Source of the DNA: a virus
Strand: one strand, 5' to 3'
DNA: 64,000 nt
IMG/VR virus record: IMGVR_UViG_3300010885_047252
Location: 1-64,000 of that record
Shown: one piece after another, positions 16,572-25,618 of the stretch
Position numbering within the stretch: position 1 is the first letter of the stretch
Layout of the letters: each line of letters opens with the position of its first letter
The notes under the pieces: generated by a model
Seen by the model: only the letters and a program-made list of their open reading frames with translations
Databases searched by the model: none
What the model was told of the DNA's origin: nothing
Program-made: the position numbers and the translations under genes

Positions 16572-16958
16572 CTAGTCAATAGGAGTTTGAGAAATCATTA
16601 TCTTAACGTACAATGATTTTTTTTCTATATTAGATAAAAACTTCAAAGCGGACATTCGCCATTTCTCTTGTTCCATAAGAAAATTGTTAATCTCTTCAAG
16701 TTCATTTGAATCTGAATTATTGAGATTACGAATCTGCATCTTAGTCTTTGCTTTTTGACAACTTAGTTGTAGCTCCATATCTCTGCGAAGAGCTTGAAGA
16801 TTGTAGTTCCAGATTTGAAGATTATTATTTAAAATAGTTTTATCTTCTTCTGAAGCTTGTCCTTTTATGTCAGATATTACAATATTCCTAAATGAATTCA
16901 TTTCATCATCTGAAATATCTGCAATATATATATCTGACCAAATATCAGTCTGTGTCAT
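16572..16958 (-). CDS. Hypothetical helical protein, 128 aa
   Basis: Long charged helices (LQIWNYNLQALRRDMELQLS, ELEEINNFLMEQEKW) suggest a coiled coil. The start lies inside the 3' end of the UDG-like gene, indicating coupling to the replication/repair genes. No family recognised. Confidence 0.5.
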   Translation of the reverse strand: MTQTDIWSDIYIADISDDEMNSFRNIVISDIKGQASEEDKTILNNNLQIWNYNLQALRRDMELQLSCQKAKTKMQIRNLNNSDSNELEEINNFLMEQEKWRMSALKFLSNIEKKSLYVKIMISQTPID

Positions 16959-17697
16959 TTTGTGCTGCCTTTTTATAACAGAATTGGTACGCTTGTTTCA
17001 TATCAGCCTGAAAAGACTGAATGGCCGAATCGCCGGCTTTTAATACATAGTTTAAAGAATATAGTGGTAGTATTGGCCAAGACCCAAGCCAAGTTATTTT
17101 ATTCTTATAGTCTTTAATTTTAGCATCAATGCCTAAGAGAGCAGACAAAGTAGTAGCTCCAACAGTGCATATTAGCTTAGGGTTCATAATCTGTATCTCG
17201 TTATGAAGATAGTTAACGCAATTGTCTATGTATTGCTGTTGAATATCTTTAGTAGGACAACGCAATAAATAAGTAAGACAAGCCTTATCTGAAGTAAATC
17301 CAGATTCTTTCAAAGTAGAAACAAACAAAGCAGAAGCTTGTTGATCCATAGAAGAAGATTCAACTATGAACAATATGTCTGGGTTATTAACATTCCATTT
17401 TGGTAGAAGAGGAGTTTGGCTAGCAAAAGCACACTTTCTACAATTATGAGTAACAGTATGTAAATCAGTTATCTTCAAATTGTTAGAAGAAGCTATTGAA
17501 GAAATACGCGCATCTTGAACTACCTGTAAAAAGGTAGCGTTTGGTATTTTGGAATCTAAAGCATTGAAAATGGAAGACACTACTTCAGACTCCATAAAGC
17601 CGAGTTGACCATAAGTACGATCAACTGGCTTTACGGTATTGTCTAAAGCTTCTTCTATTAGCTTATCTACAAAAGAAGAATCAAACTCAGAATTCAT
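16945..17697 (-). CDS. Uracil-DNA glycosylase-superfamily protein
   Basis: About 250 aa from the ATG at 17697, which overlaps the end of the SSB gene. NCRKCAF resembles the Fe-S Cys pair of family 4/5 glycosylases. PDILFIVESSS replaces the usual GE-A-PG water-activating motif, YLLRCPTKD matches the middle N-x-x-K-C-x-P region loosely, and PKLICTVGATTLSALLG is the conserved core strand. LPLYSLNYVLK takes the place of the HPS loop. So the fold is recognisable but key catalytic residues differ; it may be an inactive DNA-binding relative or have altered specificity. Confidence 0.6.
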   Translation of the reverse strand: MNSEFDSSFVDKLIEEALDNTVKPVDRTYGQLGFMESEVVSSIFNALDSKIPNATFLQVVQDARISSIASSNNLKITDLHTVTHNCRKCAFASQTPLLPKWNVNNPDILFIVESSSMDQQASALFVSTLKESGFTSDKACLTYLLRCPTKDIQQQYIDNCVNYLHNEIQIMNPKLICTVGATTLSALLGIDAKIKDYKNKITWLGSWPILPLYSLNYVLKAGDSAIQSFQADMKQAYQFCYKKAAQNDTD

Positions 17698-18121
17698 CCG
17701 GAACGGAGAAAGAAGATTCTGACTTAGCTGCAGTTGCTGGAGCAGAAGAGTCACCTGACTTCTGGAAAGAAGAGCCAGCATATGTTACAGCTTCAGCTAC
17801 AATAACAACCTTAGAGCGATTTCCGCCATCTTGCTGCCAACGCTCTTGAATCAAGCGTCCAACTATTTGAATCTGAGATCCTTTTTTCATCTTTGATTCA
17901 GTAATCTGCTTGGACAAGAACATTGCATTTTTAGAAGAAAACTCAGAACCGTCCTTAAGGTAGTAGACTACATCAAAGTAACCACTGGATGGTCCAGCTC
18001 CTTTTTCACTGCCAGCATAGTCTACAGCAATACGAAGCTTAGCTATGTTGCCGTTGGCTATCAGTTCAGGCTCAGCAATGAGTCCTGCAGATAATATAAT
18101 TGTATTACGTGGATCAATCAT
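17687..18121 (-). CDS. ssb: Single-stranded DNA-binding protein
   Basis: A 144-aa protein with an OB-fold SSB domain: NTIILSAGLIAEPEL at the N-terminus, FDVVYYL in the middle, and KKGSQIQIVGRLIQERWQQDGG.RSKVVIVAEAV as the classic SSB strand set. Ends in an acidic tip (VPDEF) after a Ser/Ala-rich linker, as in bacterial SSBs that recruit partners through the C-terminus. Coats ssDNA in replication and recombination. Overlaps the UDG-like gene. Confidence 0.85.
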   Translation of the reverse strand: MIDPRNTIILSAGLIAEPELIANGNIAKLRIAVDYAGSEKGAGPSSGYFDVVYYLKDGSEFSSKNAMFLSKQITESKMKKGSQIQIVGRLIQERWQQDGGNRSKVVIVAEAVTYAGSSFQKSGDSSAPATAAKSESSFSVPDEF

Positions 18122-18137
18122 TTTATTTTGTTACTTT

Positions 18138-18380
18138 CTATTCAGTTGTTTTTTTAAAGGTATTTGATATTTCATCCAAGAAGGATGTAGATATATTAAC
18201 AGCTTCTACTGGACCATGTGTCACTATTAGGTGATCAATCATACTTAAGAATAGATTATATATTCCAGTCTTAAGGTCTGTTATGATATCAGTAGAAACG
18301 TAGTCACTTATCTCGTCGACCAAACCAGGGTCTTGAGTTTCTCGTTGCTCGTCAATATTAAATAAGTTATCTTTTGACAT
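18138..18380 (-). CDS. Hypothetical acidic protein, 80 aa
   Basis: Acidic, helical (MSKDNLFNIDEQRETQDPGLV). Lies between the MerR-like regulator and SSB and overlaps the regulator by 14 bases. Function unknown. Confidence 0.45.
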   Translation of the reverse strand: MSKDNLFNIDEQRETQDPGLVDEISDYVSTDIITDLKTGIYNLFLSMIDHLIVTHGPVEAVNISTSFLDEISNTFKKTTE

Positions 18381-18681
18381 TTGAATTTACCCTACTCGAC
18401 AAAGCGTCGTCTATAATTTCTGCTAAAAACTTTGAGTCTTTATAACCCTTGTCATACAATACAGATATGACAGGTTTCGGATCAATATGATCGTATGTCA
18501 ATAGTTGAAGATTTAAAAGATCATTAATTGTATAAATTCTATAATTATTTAAATCTCTTTTTGGTTCTGGATATTTCTTATTCTTTTCCCTATTAGCAAT
18601 AGTTAAAGTAGAAATGTTTAGTATCTTAGCAACCTCTGATCTATTAAATACAGGTTGAGAAGATTTGAGGTTTTTAGCCAT
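18367..18681 (-). CDS. MerR-like helix-turn-helix regulator
   Basis: A 104-aa protein with FNRSEVAKILNISTLTIANREKNKKYPEP, a winged-helix/MerR-type recognition module that selects a specific DNA site, followed by YRIYTINDLLNLQLLTYD. Too short for an effector domain beyond a small helical tail. Probably regulates the SSB/UDG operon or acts as a phage switch; targets unknown. Confidence 0.65.
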   Translation of the reverse strand: MAKNLKSSQPVFNRSEVAKILNISTLTIANREKNKKYPEPKRDLNNYRIYTINDLLNLQLLTYDHIDPKPVISVLYDKGYKDSKFLAEIIDDALSSRVNSNVKR

Positions 18682-18739
18682 TTTAAATACCTTTTTTAAA
18701 GTTTATATAAGTATATATTACCAAAATGGAGAAGAAATA

Positions 18740-20017
18740 TCAAGCAGGAAAATGAGAATCTAGAAGATTGTCAATATGGTAATTAAGAGAAGAAGGAGCA
18801 ATAGGAGATTGAGCAATTCTATTTGTTCTCAAAAATTCAATAGATTTAGAAATAGCTAAGTCTAAAGTCTTTTCAGTATTTCTAGACTTATCAATGATAT
18901 ATCTTTTAAAAGCAGATGAACGGTAAAGATTATCTCTAGTCAATGAAGAATCTTCAGGTTCACAACCGCAACCATCGCAGCATGAACAGTCGGGATCATT
19001 ACATTCACAATCGCATCCGCTATCACAATGAAAGTCATACTCTGACTCTTCAGCTATAGTTATATTATTATCTTGAATATATTGATCAAAGAACTCATCT
19101 CGCATATTAGTGTAATCAAATTCTTGAAACATAAAATCAGAAATGCTGTAATTAGTCCAATTGATAGAAGAAACATGCTCTAAAGGAACCTGTTCCCAAG
19201 CAGACAAGAGAGCTCCAGAATGACGTCTATGTAAGCTTGATCCTATCTGATTAATGGGATGATCTTTTAAGAATTGATATGAAACTTTAGAAGCATCGGT
19301 CTTGAGGTATTGTTCAAACTGTTCATACTTATTAGTGTAAATCATCTCTGCTAAGTTCTCGGTTATATCAAAGTTAAATCCACTATTCCAAACCCAGTCA
19401 TAAGCAGAAGCCATAACTCCAGAAATACTTCTTGGATACTTTTCAATATCATCAATACTCTCAAAGAAAGGTCTACAAAGTGCACCACTACCAAAGAAGT
19501 TAAAGATTGGAGGAGCATAAACTGTTTGGTTTTTGTCAAACAAAGAAGTCTTAGTAAAGTACATTCTTACAGAAGTTAAACGCATATCTTTTGGATTGTA
19601 CATTGCGATATAAACTTGCCAAGGAATAGGTAGATAATATTCAACTTGAAGAGTATCTTCGTCAATACTATCTTTGCCGTCTTGACTTACATTAATAACC
19701 TTATAGGAAGGAGGACGTTCAAATACGACTAGACCATGAGACAAGTATCGAACTCCAGGAAAAAATATGTCTTCTTGAGAACTAACATCTTGGCATGATA
19801 TATATGAATTTAAGAAATTAAGATAATTAGAATAATCATGTTCGCCAGCTTGAACAGTACTTCCAATAATCTTTTTATATTTAATAGTAGATTTAGGAAT
19901 CTTATCACCACGATCATGCCAAACGTTAGAATCATGAGGAGGATTAACGCACTCAATAAAGTTTGGTTTTTCAGAATCAGAAAGATCGTTAAAAATAAAA
20001 TCAGTTGGCGTTAACAT
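18740..20017 (-). CDS. E2-like/PRTRC-B-like protein with Cys-rich insert
   Basis: About 425 aa from the ATG at 20017. The N-terminal half matches the Prok-E2_D (PRTRC protein B) pattern: VVFERPPS, YLPIPWQVYIAMY, then TVYAPPIFNFFGSGALC. The last Cys in the G-x-x-C tip is the candidate thioester site of this predicted E2-like family. The C-terminal half contains a striking Cys-rich stretch at about residues 335-360 (CDSGCDCECNDPDCSCC) likely to bind metal. One of three paralogues in the cluster. Expected to work with the E1 and Ubl encoded 5-8 kb upstream. E2 activity is a family prediction. Confidence 0.6.
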   Translation of the reverse strand: MLTPTDFIFNDLSDSEKPNFIECVNPPHDSNVWHDRGDKIPKSTIKYKKIIGSTVQAGEHDYSNYLNFLNSYISCQDVSSQEDIFFPGVRYLSHGLVVFERPPSYKVINVSQDGKDSIDEDTLQVEYYLPIPWQVYIAMYNPKDMRLTSVRMYFTKTSLFDKNQTVYAPPIFNFFGSGALCRPFFESIDDIEKYPRSISGVMASAYDWVWNSGFNFDITENLAEMIYTNKYEQFEQYLKTDASKVSYQFLKDHPINQIGSSLHRRHSGALLSAWEQVPLEHVSSINWTNYSISDFMFQEFDYTNMRDEFFDQYIQDNNITIAEESEYDFHCDSGCDCECNDPDCSCCDGCGCEPEDSSLTRDNLYRSSAFKRYIIDKSRNTEKTLDLAISKSIEFLRTNRIAQSPIAPSSLNYHIDNLLDSHFPA

Positions 20018-21185
20018 CAGAGTGCCTATCGTTAAGTACAATGTATGGTTCAATTAAAGAATAATCTAAAGTAATATTATGATTAAAAGTAGTGTCATCT
20101 TTCTTGGAAAAATGATTTAGATAAACTTGAGAGATGATAAAAGGATTATCTATATGAGCACGAAGGTTAAAGTCACCGCTATTAGGATAGTTAGTTATAG
20201 TGACATTAGTTCTTATGCTTGAAAAGCTCTTGGAATCATTCTTATAACCATAAGATTCTAACAATCCAGGAACCTGTCTCATATAATAATAAGAATTGCT
20301 ATGAAGAAAATCCTCTACTGGCAAAGAAAAAGGCTTAGAATGTTTAATAATATTCTGTACTTCGTGACGATAGCCTGTATCGCCATGTCTTTTAACAGCA
20401 AGGTTTTTAAGGTGAGAAACAAAACCTAAGGTAGTATTTAAATCTAATTTAGACATTAGATAAATAAAGTTCTTATGAATTTCTGTATTGGTAAAACGAT
20501 ATCCGTTTGTATCAATAAATCTTTCAAGATTACTAGGAGCATTTTTATTAGAAACTAAATCGTCTTTAATATCATCAAAGTAATCCAGGCCTTGAACTTG
20601 AATTCCAAGATCTGAATTCCAACCAGCAAAATAAGAATTAAAGTAGAAATTATAAAGATCAAGGATAGAAGAGTCAGGAGTAAGACCTGCAGACTGAGGG
20701 CTATCTTGGCCCATGCAAACAGCCCCACTTGAACAGTTGGGAAAATAGCAAGGGATTAGATAGTCTGAAACAGAATCTATAGACTTATCATTAAAGTATA
20801 ATTCAAATTGAATACCGTGATTTGTAACGCTAATCTTAGATACACTCCAAGGCACCCAAACATAAGCGTCGTTTAAAGCTTTAACAGTTTTTCTATGCTT
20901 GTAAGATTTAGAAACAGAAAAATCTACAGGGATTTGAAAAGGAGGACGCTCAATTATATAGCATGTAGAATCAGAAGAAACATGTCGAACAGCCATAGGG
21001 AGAAGAGAGTAGTCTTTATCCAAAACAAGTAAAGAGTTAGACTTGTTAGCAATAGCAGCATTAAGGTTGTAAAGAGATGTAGTGTATTGGTGGATTACGT
21101 TATCCATTACATTGGTGCTACTAACGTAATTCAAATTAAATAAATAAGGATTATTATAAAGAGAGTAGTTAAAATAGCGCATCAT
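20001..21185 (-). CDS. E2-like/PRTRC-B-like protein
   Basis: A 394-aa protein. Contains the same core as its neighbour: CYIIERPPFQIPV, YVWVPWSVSKISV, GIQFELYFNDKS and FPNCSSGAVCMGQD, which matches the G-x-V-C-x-G tip of PRTRC-B/Prok-E2_D. Residues after about 190 are a family-specific helical tail. Overlaps the next E2-like gene by 17 bases. Function by analogy: accepting the ubiquitin-like protein from the E1. Confidence 0.6.
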   Translation of the reverse strand: MMRYFNYSLYNNPYLFNLNYVSSTNVMDNVIHQYTTSLYNLNAAIANKSNSLLVLDKDYSLLPMAVRHVSSDSTCYIIERPPFQIPVDFSVSKSYKHRKTVKALNDAYVWVPWSVSKISVTNHGIQFELYFNDKSIDSVSDYLIPCYFPNCSSGAVCMGQDSPQSAGLTPDSSILDLYNFYFNSYFAGWNSDLGIQVQGLDYFDDIKDDLVSNKNAPSNLERFIDTNGYRFTNTEIHKNFIYLMSKLDLNTTLGFVSHLKNLAVKRHGDTGYRHEVQNIIKHSKPFSLPVEDFLHSNSYYYMRQVPGLLESYGYKNDSKSFSSIRTNVTITNYPNSGDFNLRAHIDNPFIISQVYLNHFSKKDDTTFNHNITLDYSLIEPYIVLNDRHSDVNAN

Positions 21186-21186
21186 G

Positions 21187-21720
21187 TTATGGTACCAACG
21201 TCTTAATAAAAGATACTGGAACGGCAGAAGGTTGATCTTCGCTATCGATTTCTTGATCTTGATACTTAATCATCATCTCATCAAGAAGAGCATAATAAAA
21301 TACGATAACTTCTTGATCTAAAGAGTTATTAGCAAGTTCCAAATCAACATAATCAAATGTATTATAAACATTTGAAAACTGATCATAAATCTTATATGAA
21401 TAAGAAGATGTTTTAGTCTTGAATCGAGAAAGATAAAACGCAGTTGAATTTTCAGAAACAGACTTTTTTAAAATAGTAAAATCTGGATAATAAATAACAC
21501 AAGTATTTTGACGTGTAGGAAACTCACAACGCATGTGTTGATTTCCAGGTTCAGGAGCCCGCTGTGAAGAAGAGCAAGAATTTACTCCACCAGTGTTAGC
21601 GAACTTATAATCTTTACTAGCATTTAACATTGATGCAGAAGTAAAGTAAGCGCAAGATGCACGGGAGAATGTTGCAATAGATAGAGCAATCTCTTTATCG
21701 GTTAGTGTATTTTCATTCAT
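21187..21720 (-). CDS. Hypothetical protein of the Ubl cluster, 177 aa
   Basis: No family recognised. Starts behind ggagat. Several Cys and Ser (SCAYFTSASM, NSCSSSQRAPEPGNQHMRC). Contains an in-frame CGG (21559-21561) with G next, read without a shift. Lies directly upstream of the E2-like pair and is likely part of the same functional unit. Confidence 0.5.
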   Translation of the reverse strand: MNENTLTDKEIALSIATFSRASCAYFTSASMLNASKDYKFANTGGVNSCSSSQRAPEPGNQHMRCEFPTRQNTCVIYYPDFTILKKSVSENSTAFYLSRFKTKTSSYSYKIYDQFSNVYNTFDYVDLELANNSLDQEVIVFYYALLDEMMIKYQDQEIDSEDQPSAVPVSFIKTLVP

Positions 21721-21726
21721 TATATT

Positions 21727-22395
21727 TTATCTCCAGGTCATCTGTGAAGTGACGTAGTTTTTATCTTCAAGTTGTTTTATTATAGTGTAAAGTTCAAGTA
21801 TTTGTTGGTCACGTTTTTCAACTATAGATGCTAAAAAAGCGTTATCGTTTTGAATAAGTGAGTAGTTAGAAAGTAAAGAGTTAAAAGAATTTAAATAGTT
21901 TTCACTAGAAAGATCAGCAAAAACTTCTGTAGGTAAAAACAATTCTTTAGAAAATACAGAAGAAGAAATCAAAATAGCAGAGCTTTGACCCGGCCCAATT
22001 GTCCTTATTAAGTTGTTAGCAATCAAGTAAGAAAAGATAGCTGAATAAGCACTGGGAGTATATTCAGTAAAGAACTCATTCCTAAAAGAAATCTTAGAAC
22101 CAACATATATATAAACATGTTCGTCCATTCCTTCGGCAATAGAAGTAGCATGCTCTTTAGCAAGAGCTATATCAGAAGAGCTAAGGGAAGAAAGAGCTGA
22201 TTGTATAAATGAAACAGAAAAATAATTTATAGGTATTTCACTTACAAAAGCCCGCAAAGCAGGATATTGTTTTGTGCGAAGATAATGACCAAACAATGGA
22301 TTAAGCAAGTAAAGCTTGTCGCTCATACTTTCAAATGCTTGAACAATATTTTGGTTAAAAGCTTGTGGCTCAGATATATCAGATAAAAGTATCAT
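21727..22395 (-). CDS. Hypothetical protein of the Ubl cluster, 222 aa
   Basis: Mostly helical Ser-rich protein (SFIQSALSSLSSSDIALAKE). Contains an in-frame CGG (22252-22254) followed by G without frameshift. Coupled to the upstream small ORF. No family recognised. Confidence 0.5.
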   Translation of the reverse strand: MILLSDISEPQAFNQNIVQAFESMSDKLYLLNPLFGHYLRTKQYPALRAFVSEIPINYFSVSFIQSALSSLSSSDIALAKEHATSIAEGMDEHVYIYVGSKISFRNEFFTEYTPSAYSAIFSYLIANNLIRTIGPGQSSAILISSSVFSKELFLPTEVFADLSSENYLNSFNSLLSNYSLIQNDNAFLASIVEKRDQQILELYTIIKQLEDKNYVTSQMTWR

Positions 22396-22619
22396 TAGTT
22401 CTCCGTTAAAAGTGATTCAAAAGAAATAACCTTAGTTCTGAGAGATTCAGAAATAGGCAAACAAGAAATATGCAAAGAGATTATCTCTGGATAAACTTGT
22501 TTAGCTATAGGGTATATCTTAGAAAGATAATAAGTATTATTAATTAAAGCGTAATGCTCAGGGTCTACAATAAGTAGAGAAGAATTATTTACAGGTTCAC
22601 TCAGATAACTTTTGATCAA
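22395..22619 (-). CDS. Hypothetical protein, about 74 aa, uncertain start
   Basis: The frame extends to 22679, but the in-frame ATGs lie deep inside the upstream gene; TTG at 22619 gives a more normal overlap. Residues PVNNSSLLIVDPEHYALINN suggest a small globular domain. Confidence 0.4.
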   Translation of the reverse strand: MIKSYLSEPVNNSSLLIVDPEHYALINNTYYLSKIYPIAKQVYPEIISLHISCLPISESLRTKVISFESLLTEN

Positions 22620-23001
22620 CCACGTTTTTAATGGTTGCGGCAAGTTGTGGATCTTCTCCAGCCAATACATCTTCAGCACCTTCTTTTAGTAAATTTAAGA
22701 ACTGCTTACGGGAATCAGCAAGATTTTCTCTGAACAATTTTTCTTTTTCAGGACTATCAGTAAAGATAGTTAAGAGAAGGTTTTCTATGACAGAAGCTTG
22801 TTCGGCATAACCTGCAAATATTAAAGCAAATTGTTCTTCTAGTTTTTCTATTCTTTTATCTTTTTCAGCAAGACGCTTATCAACTTCATTTGAAAGAGCT
22901 ATGATAAGAGTCTGAACTTGTGATTTAAACATGTCAAAGTCAGTTATGTCTCCAAATAGAAATAGATCGTCTGGATTAGGCTGGTCATTTATCTCGGTCA
23001 T
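22597..23001 (-). CDS. Hypothetical coiled-coil protein, 134 aa
   Basis: Acidic N-terminus (MTEINDQPNPDD) then a long heptad-patterned helix (LSNEVDKRLAEKDKRIEKL) predicted to form a coiled coil, and an amphipathic C-terminus. Overlaps the upstream gene by 4 bases. Might be a scaffold of the Ubl/AAA cluster (inference). Confidence 0.5.
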   Translation of the reverse strand: MTEINDQPNPDDLFLFGDITDFDMFKSQVQTLIIALSNEVDKRLAEKDKRIEKLEEQFALIFAGYAEQASVIENLLLTIFTDSPEKEKLFRENLADSRKQFLNLLKEGAEDVLAGEDPQLAATIKNVVDQKLSE

Positions 23002-23621
23002 TGCGCGTCATACCAATCTGTATTGTTGACAGTGTAAGAGTTCAAAGAAAGATCAAGAAGATAAGAAATGCTTACAATGTCCTGACGAGTAACTTTAATA
23101 GAATCAACAGATAGAGGTGATTTCATATCAGGAATAAAAGCACCACTGTCAGATTTGCGAGCCTTGAAATGGCCAACCTTCCAGTTGAAAGCAGAGGTAT
23201 CAATATTGTCACCAGACTGCCAGTATTGAACCTTAAAGATTCTACTGATTACTTGATTGTTAACAGTAGCTCCTCCATAAGAAACAAATGATTCTGGAGT
23301 TGGAATGCCAAGGCGTTCATTAGCAGGAAAGTTAACAACTGCAGTACCGTTAGAAATTGAACGTAGGTAGGCAGCAAAATCAACTGCATCTACGAAACAG
23401 TTGGTGCTACTTTCAAGTTTGCCAGCAGGGGAAGTCTTGCCAATATCAACATTAAACTTCATTCCCTGAAACCAGGGACGAATGGATACAAAGCCACTTT
23501 GGCTTTTTGATTTAAACCATTTTTTGTAAAGTGTATTGTTATACTTTGGCTTGTCATCAGAAACTTCATTTTCAGAACCAAGGTTCTCAATCATTTCATC
23601 TATACTTGTGTGAATGTCCAT
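22998..23621 (-). CDS. Hypothetical protein next to AAA ATPase, 207 aa
   Basis: Start chosen at the ATG at 23621, after aaagga; a GTG at 23627 is in frame. Contains FVSIRPWFQGMKFNVDIGK and a C-terminal stretch with VTRQDIVSISYLLDLSL; beta-rich. Position immediately downstream of the AAA+ gene suggests a dedicated partner. Family not recognised. Confidence 0.5.
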   Translation of the reverse strand: MDIHTSIDEMIENLGSENEVSDDKPKYNNTLYKKWFKSKSQSGFVSIRPWFQGMKFNVDIGKTSPAGKLESSTNCFVDAVDFAAYLRSISNGTAVVNFPANERLGIPTPESFVSYGGATVNNQVISRIFKVQYWQSGDNIDTSAFNWKVGHFKARKSDSGAFIPDMKSPLSVDSIKVTRQDIVSISYLLDLSLNSYTVNNTDWYDAQ

Positions 23622-23626
23622 GTGCA

Positions 23627-25231
23627 CTATCCTTTAATTGACCAGGAGTCAGATTTAGCTTTAGTTTTAGTTTGTGTAGATAGTATATCATCTATTTCAT
23701 TATACTGGAAACTGGAAGCCCAGTCCCAGTTCTCATATGCATAGCGATAAAGGTCTTTAATCATATCACGTTCTTTATTCCAAAGAATATTACGCATATG
23801 AGGAGCAGCCTTTATCACGTCAGAAGTATTCAACTGACGGTGTTCTGCAGAAACAATATTAAATTTAACTTCTTTAACTAAAGATTTAATCTCAGCACCA
23901 GTAAAATACTTGGTAGCTTCTGCTATAGCATCATAGTTAAATCCATCTTCAGGAAGATAAATTTTAATAATCTCTACACGCTCTTCAATAGAGGGTAGAC
24001 CAACAAAGAATATTTTATCAAATCGTTCTGCACGAAGCATCTCTGGCTTAAGGTGGTTCAGCTGATTAGCAGCACACATTAAGAATACATCGTTAGGAAG
24101 CTCTTGAAGGCCCGTAAGAAACTCACCATGAACACGATCGGTAGTACCACCGTCTACGTGAGATGAGCTTTGACCACCAGACATGTCACGACCAAACTCG
24201 TCAATCCAAACACAAAGTGGAGCCATAACTTTAATTTGTTGAAAGACTGCACGCATGTTTTGCTCTGACTGACCAATGAATGAATTCATTACTTGACTCA
24301 CGCCAGTGCGAGCTAGGTCTAAGCCAAGAGCACTAGCAGTAGCCTCGCATATAGCAGACTTGCCAGTGCCAGGTATGCCAACAGTTAGCATACGACGAAT
24401 AGGTTGAATGCCAAACTTTTCGGCTTCTTGGGGATTGTTCCAAAAATAAAGATTACGCATAATAACAGTTTTAATATTGTCAAGACCACCAATTTGGTCA
24501 AACGTAATCTTAGGCTTAATGATCTCAAGAATACCATTCTTTTTAACATTAAGCATTTTAGCTTCGTAAACATAAGCAGAATCAATAGTGCCTTTATCAA
24601 GAATAGACATAAGACACAAATTAATGAATTTAGATTCACTCAATCCAAGGCCAGCATTAGCAATCTCTTTAGCTTTTGCAGAATCAATAACTTCGCCATT
24701 AGTAGAAACATGTATGTGATGAAGTATTTCATGAAGCTCATGAATAGTAGGATAAAGATCTTCGTGAACATAGAACATGTGTGCAATAGGCTCAGGGACT
24801 GGAGCAGCAGACAATACAATCATTTGAAGAGGCATTGAGTTAAGATCATCATTCTTAAAAGAAGAACGATATTGAGAATGTAATGAAGAAATCAATCCTG
24901 CAAACTGAACAGAAAATTCAGCAGGGTCTCCAACAAGATGATGGATAAATGTTTTAGATTTGTTTTTAGTTTCTTCTGAGTTTAACATATAGTCAAAAGA
25001 AAGACTAAGGTCAGAAGTAGTTTTAACTATCTTCTCACCTGGAATTTCTGGATGATCAATAGAAACAAGAATTGGTTTCCATTTGCCGTCTACGTACTTA
25101 GAGAAGCCTTCGTGATTAATAGTAAAGTATTCTCTTTTGGCATAAGAAGTAATATTTTCTTCTAGGCGATACGGGTCAGTAGTCTTAACCCATATCGCTG
25201 GAATGCCCAATTGTATTTGCTGAAAAAGCAC
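23627..25231 (-). CDS. AAA+ ATPase (Ycf46-like)
   Basis: A 534-aa protein. The N-terminal 250 residues (AIWVKTTDPYRLEENI...) resemble the region preceding the AAA module in Ycf46-type ATPases. AAA domain: FDQIGGLDNIK, Walker A GIPGTGKS (about 284-291), Walker B LCVWIDEFGR (about 339-348), sensor 1 CAANQ and the R-x-E-R-F-D arginine-finger region, followed by a small helical lid (FTGAEIKSLVKEV). A hexameric remodelling or unfolding ATPase is expected. It sits between the Ubl gene and the E2-like genes, so it may act on conjugated substrates or feed the Ntn hydrolase; this is inference. Confidence 0.8.
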   Translation of the reverse strand: MLFQQIQLGIPAIWVKTTDPYRLEENITSYAKREYFTINHEGFSKYVDGKWKPILVSIDHPEIPGEKIVKTTSDLSLSFDYMLNSEETKNKSKTFIHHLVGDPAEFSVQFAGLISSLHSQYRSSFKNDDLNSMPLQMIVLSAAPVPEPIAHMFYVHEDLYPTIHELHEILHHIHVSTNGEVIDSAKAKEIANAGLGLSESKFINLCLMSILDKGTIDSAYVYEAKMLNVKKNGILEIIKPKITFDQIGGLDNIKTVIMRNLYFWNNPQEAEKFGIQPIRRMLTVGIPGTGKSAICEATASALGLDLARTGVSQVMNSFIGQSEQNMRAVFQQIKVMAPLCVWIDEFGRDMSGGQSSSHVDGGTTDRVHGEFLTGLQELPNDVFLMCAANQLNHLKPEMLRAERFDKIFFVGLPSIEERVEIIKIYLPEDGFNYDAIAEATKYFTGAEIKSLVKEVKFNIVSAEHRQLNTSDVIKAAPHMRNILWNKERDMIKDLYRYAYENWDWASSFQYNEIDDILSTQTKTKAKSDSWSIKG

Positions 25232-25290
25232 TTTTGCTCCGTTTATATAATTATAAAATAATCTATAGCCTTTATAAAAAAGACAATGTT

Positions 25291-25330
25291 GTGGGGGAGA
25301 GTATGAATTTTAGCTCAAAATCTCCCCCAC
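25291..25330 (-). terminator. Intrinsic terminator after Ubl gene
   Basis: Perfect 10-bp stem (GTGGGGGAGA/TCTCCCCCAC) with a 20-nt loop, followed on the leftward strand by a T-rich run near 25273-25281. It separates the Ubl/E1/JAMM genes from the AAA+ gene. Confidence 0.65.
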
Positions 25331-25353
25331 GATCTTGTGGGGTACTAAATAAA

Positions 25354-25605
25354 TTAGCCCTTTTCGCCAGCACGGCGATGAAATTCAACATTGTCGTTAG
25401 CTTGAATGACATAGCTTTCGTCAAGCTTGTCTTTGCCCTTGTAAGCAATTGCGTCAGAGCTGATGCCCCAGAGCTTGCTGAACTGCTCACGTACTTCAGC
25501 AACTGTTTTACCAGAAACTGGAGCTGGCTGATTATAAACTCCGTAACGAACGTTAGCTACGCTACTTGATGATTGTGGGTTATTTTGGTTAGATGTAAGT
25601 TCCAT
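25354..25605 (-). CDS. Ubiquitin-like protein (PRTRC-C-like)
   Basis: An 83-aa protein with a beta-grasp pattern: VRYGVYNQPAPV (strands 1-2), TVAEVREQFSKLWG (helix), AIAYKGKDKLDESYVIQANDNVEFHRRAGEKG (strands and tail). The C-terminus FHRRAGEKG closely resembles the ending of PRTRC system protein C, a ubiquitin-like member, and finishes in Gly as expected for E1 activation. A 20-residue Gln/Asn/Ser-rich N-terminal tail precedes it. Good RBS (ggagaag). Lies 13 bases downstream of the E1-like gene. Confidence 0.75.
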   Translation of the reverse strand: MELTSNQNNPQSSSSVANVRYGVYNQPAPVSGKTVAEVREQFSKLWGISSDAIAYKGKDKLDESYVIQANDNVEFHRRAGEKG

Positions 25606-25618
25606 TTTACTTCTCCGT

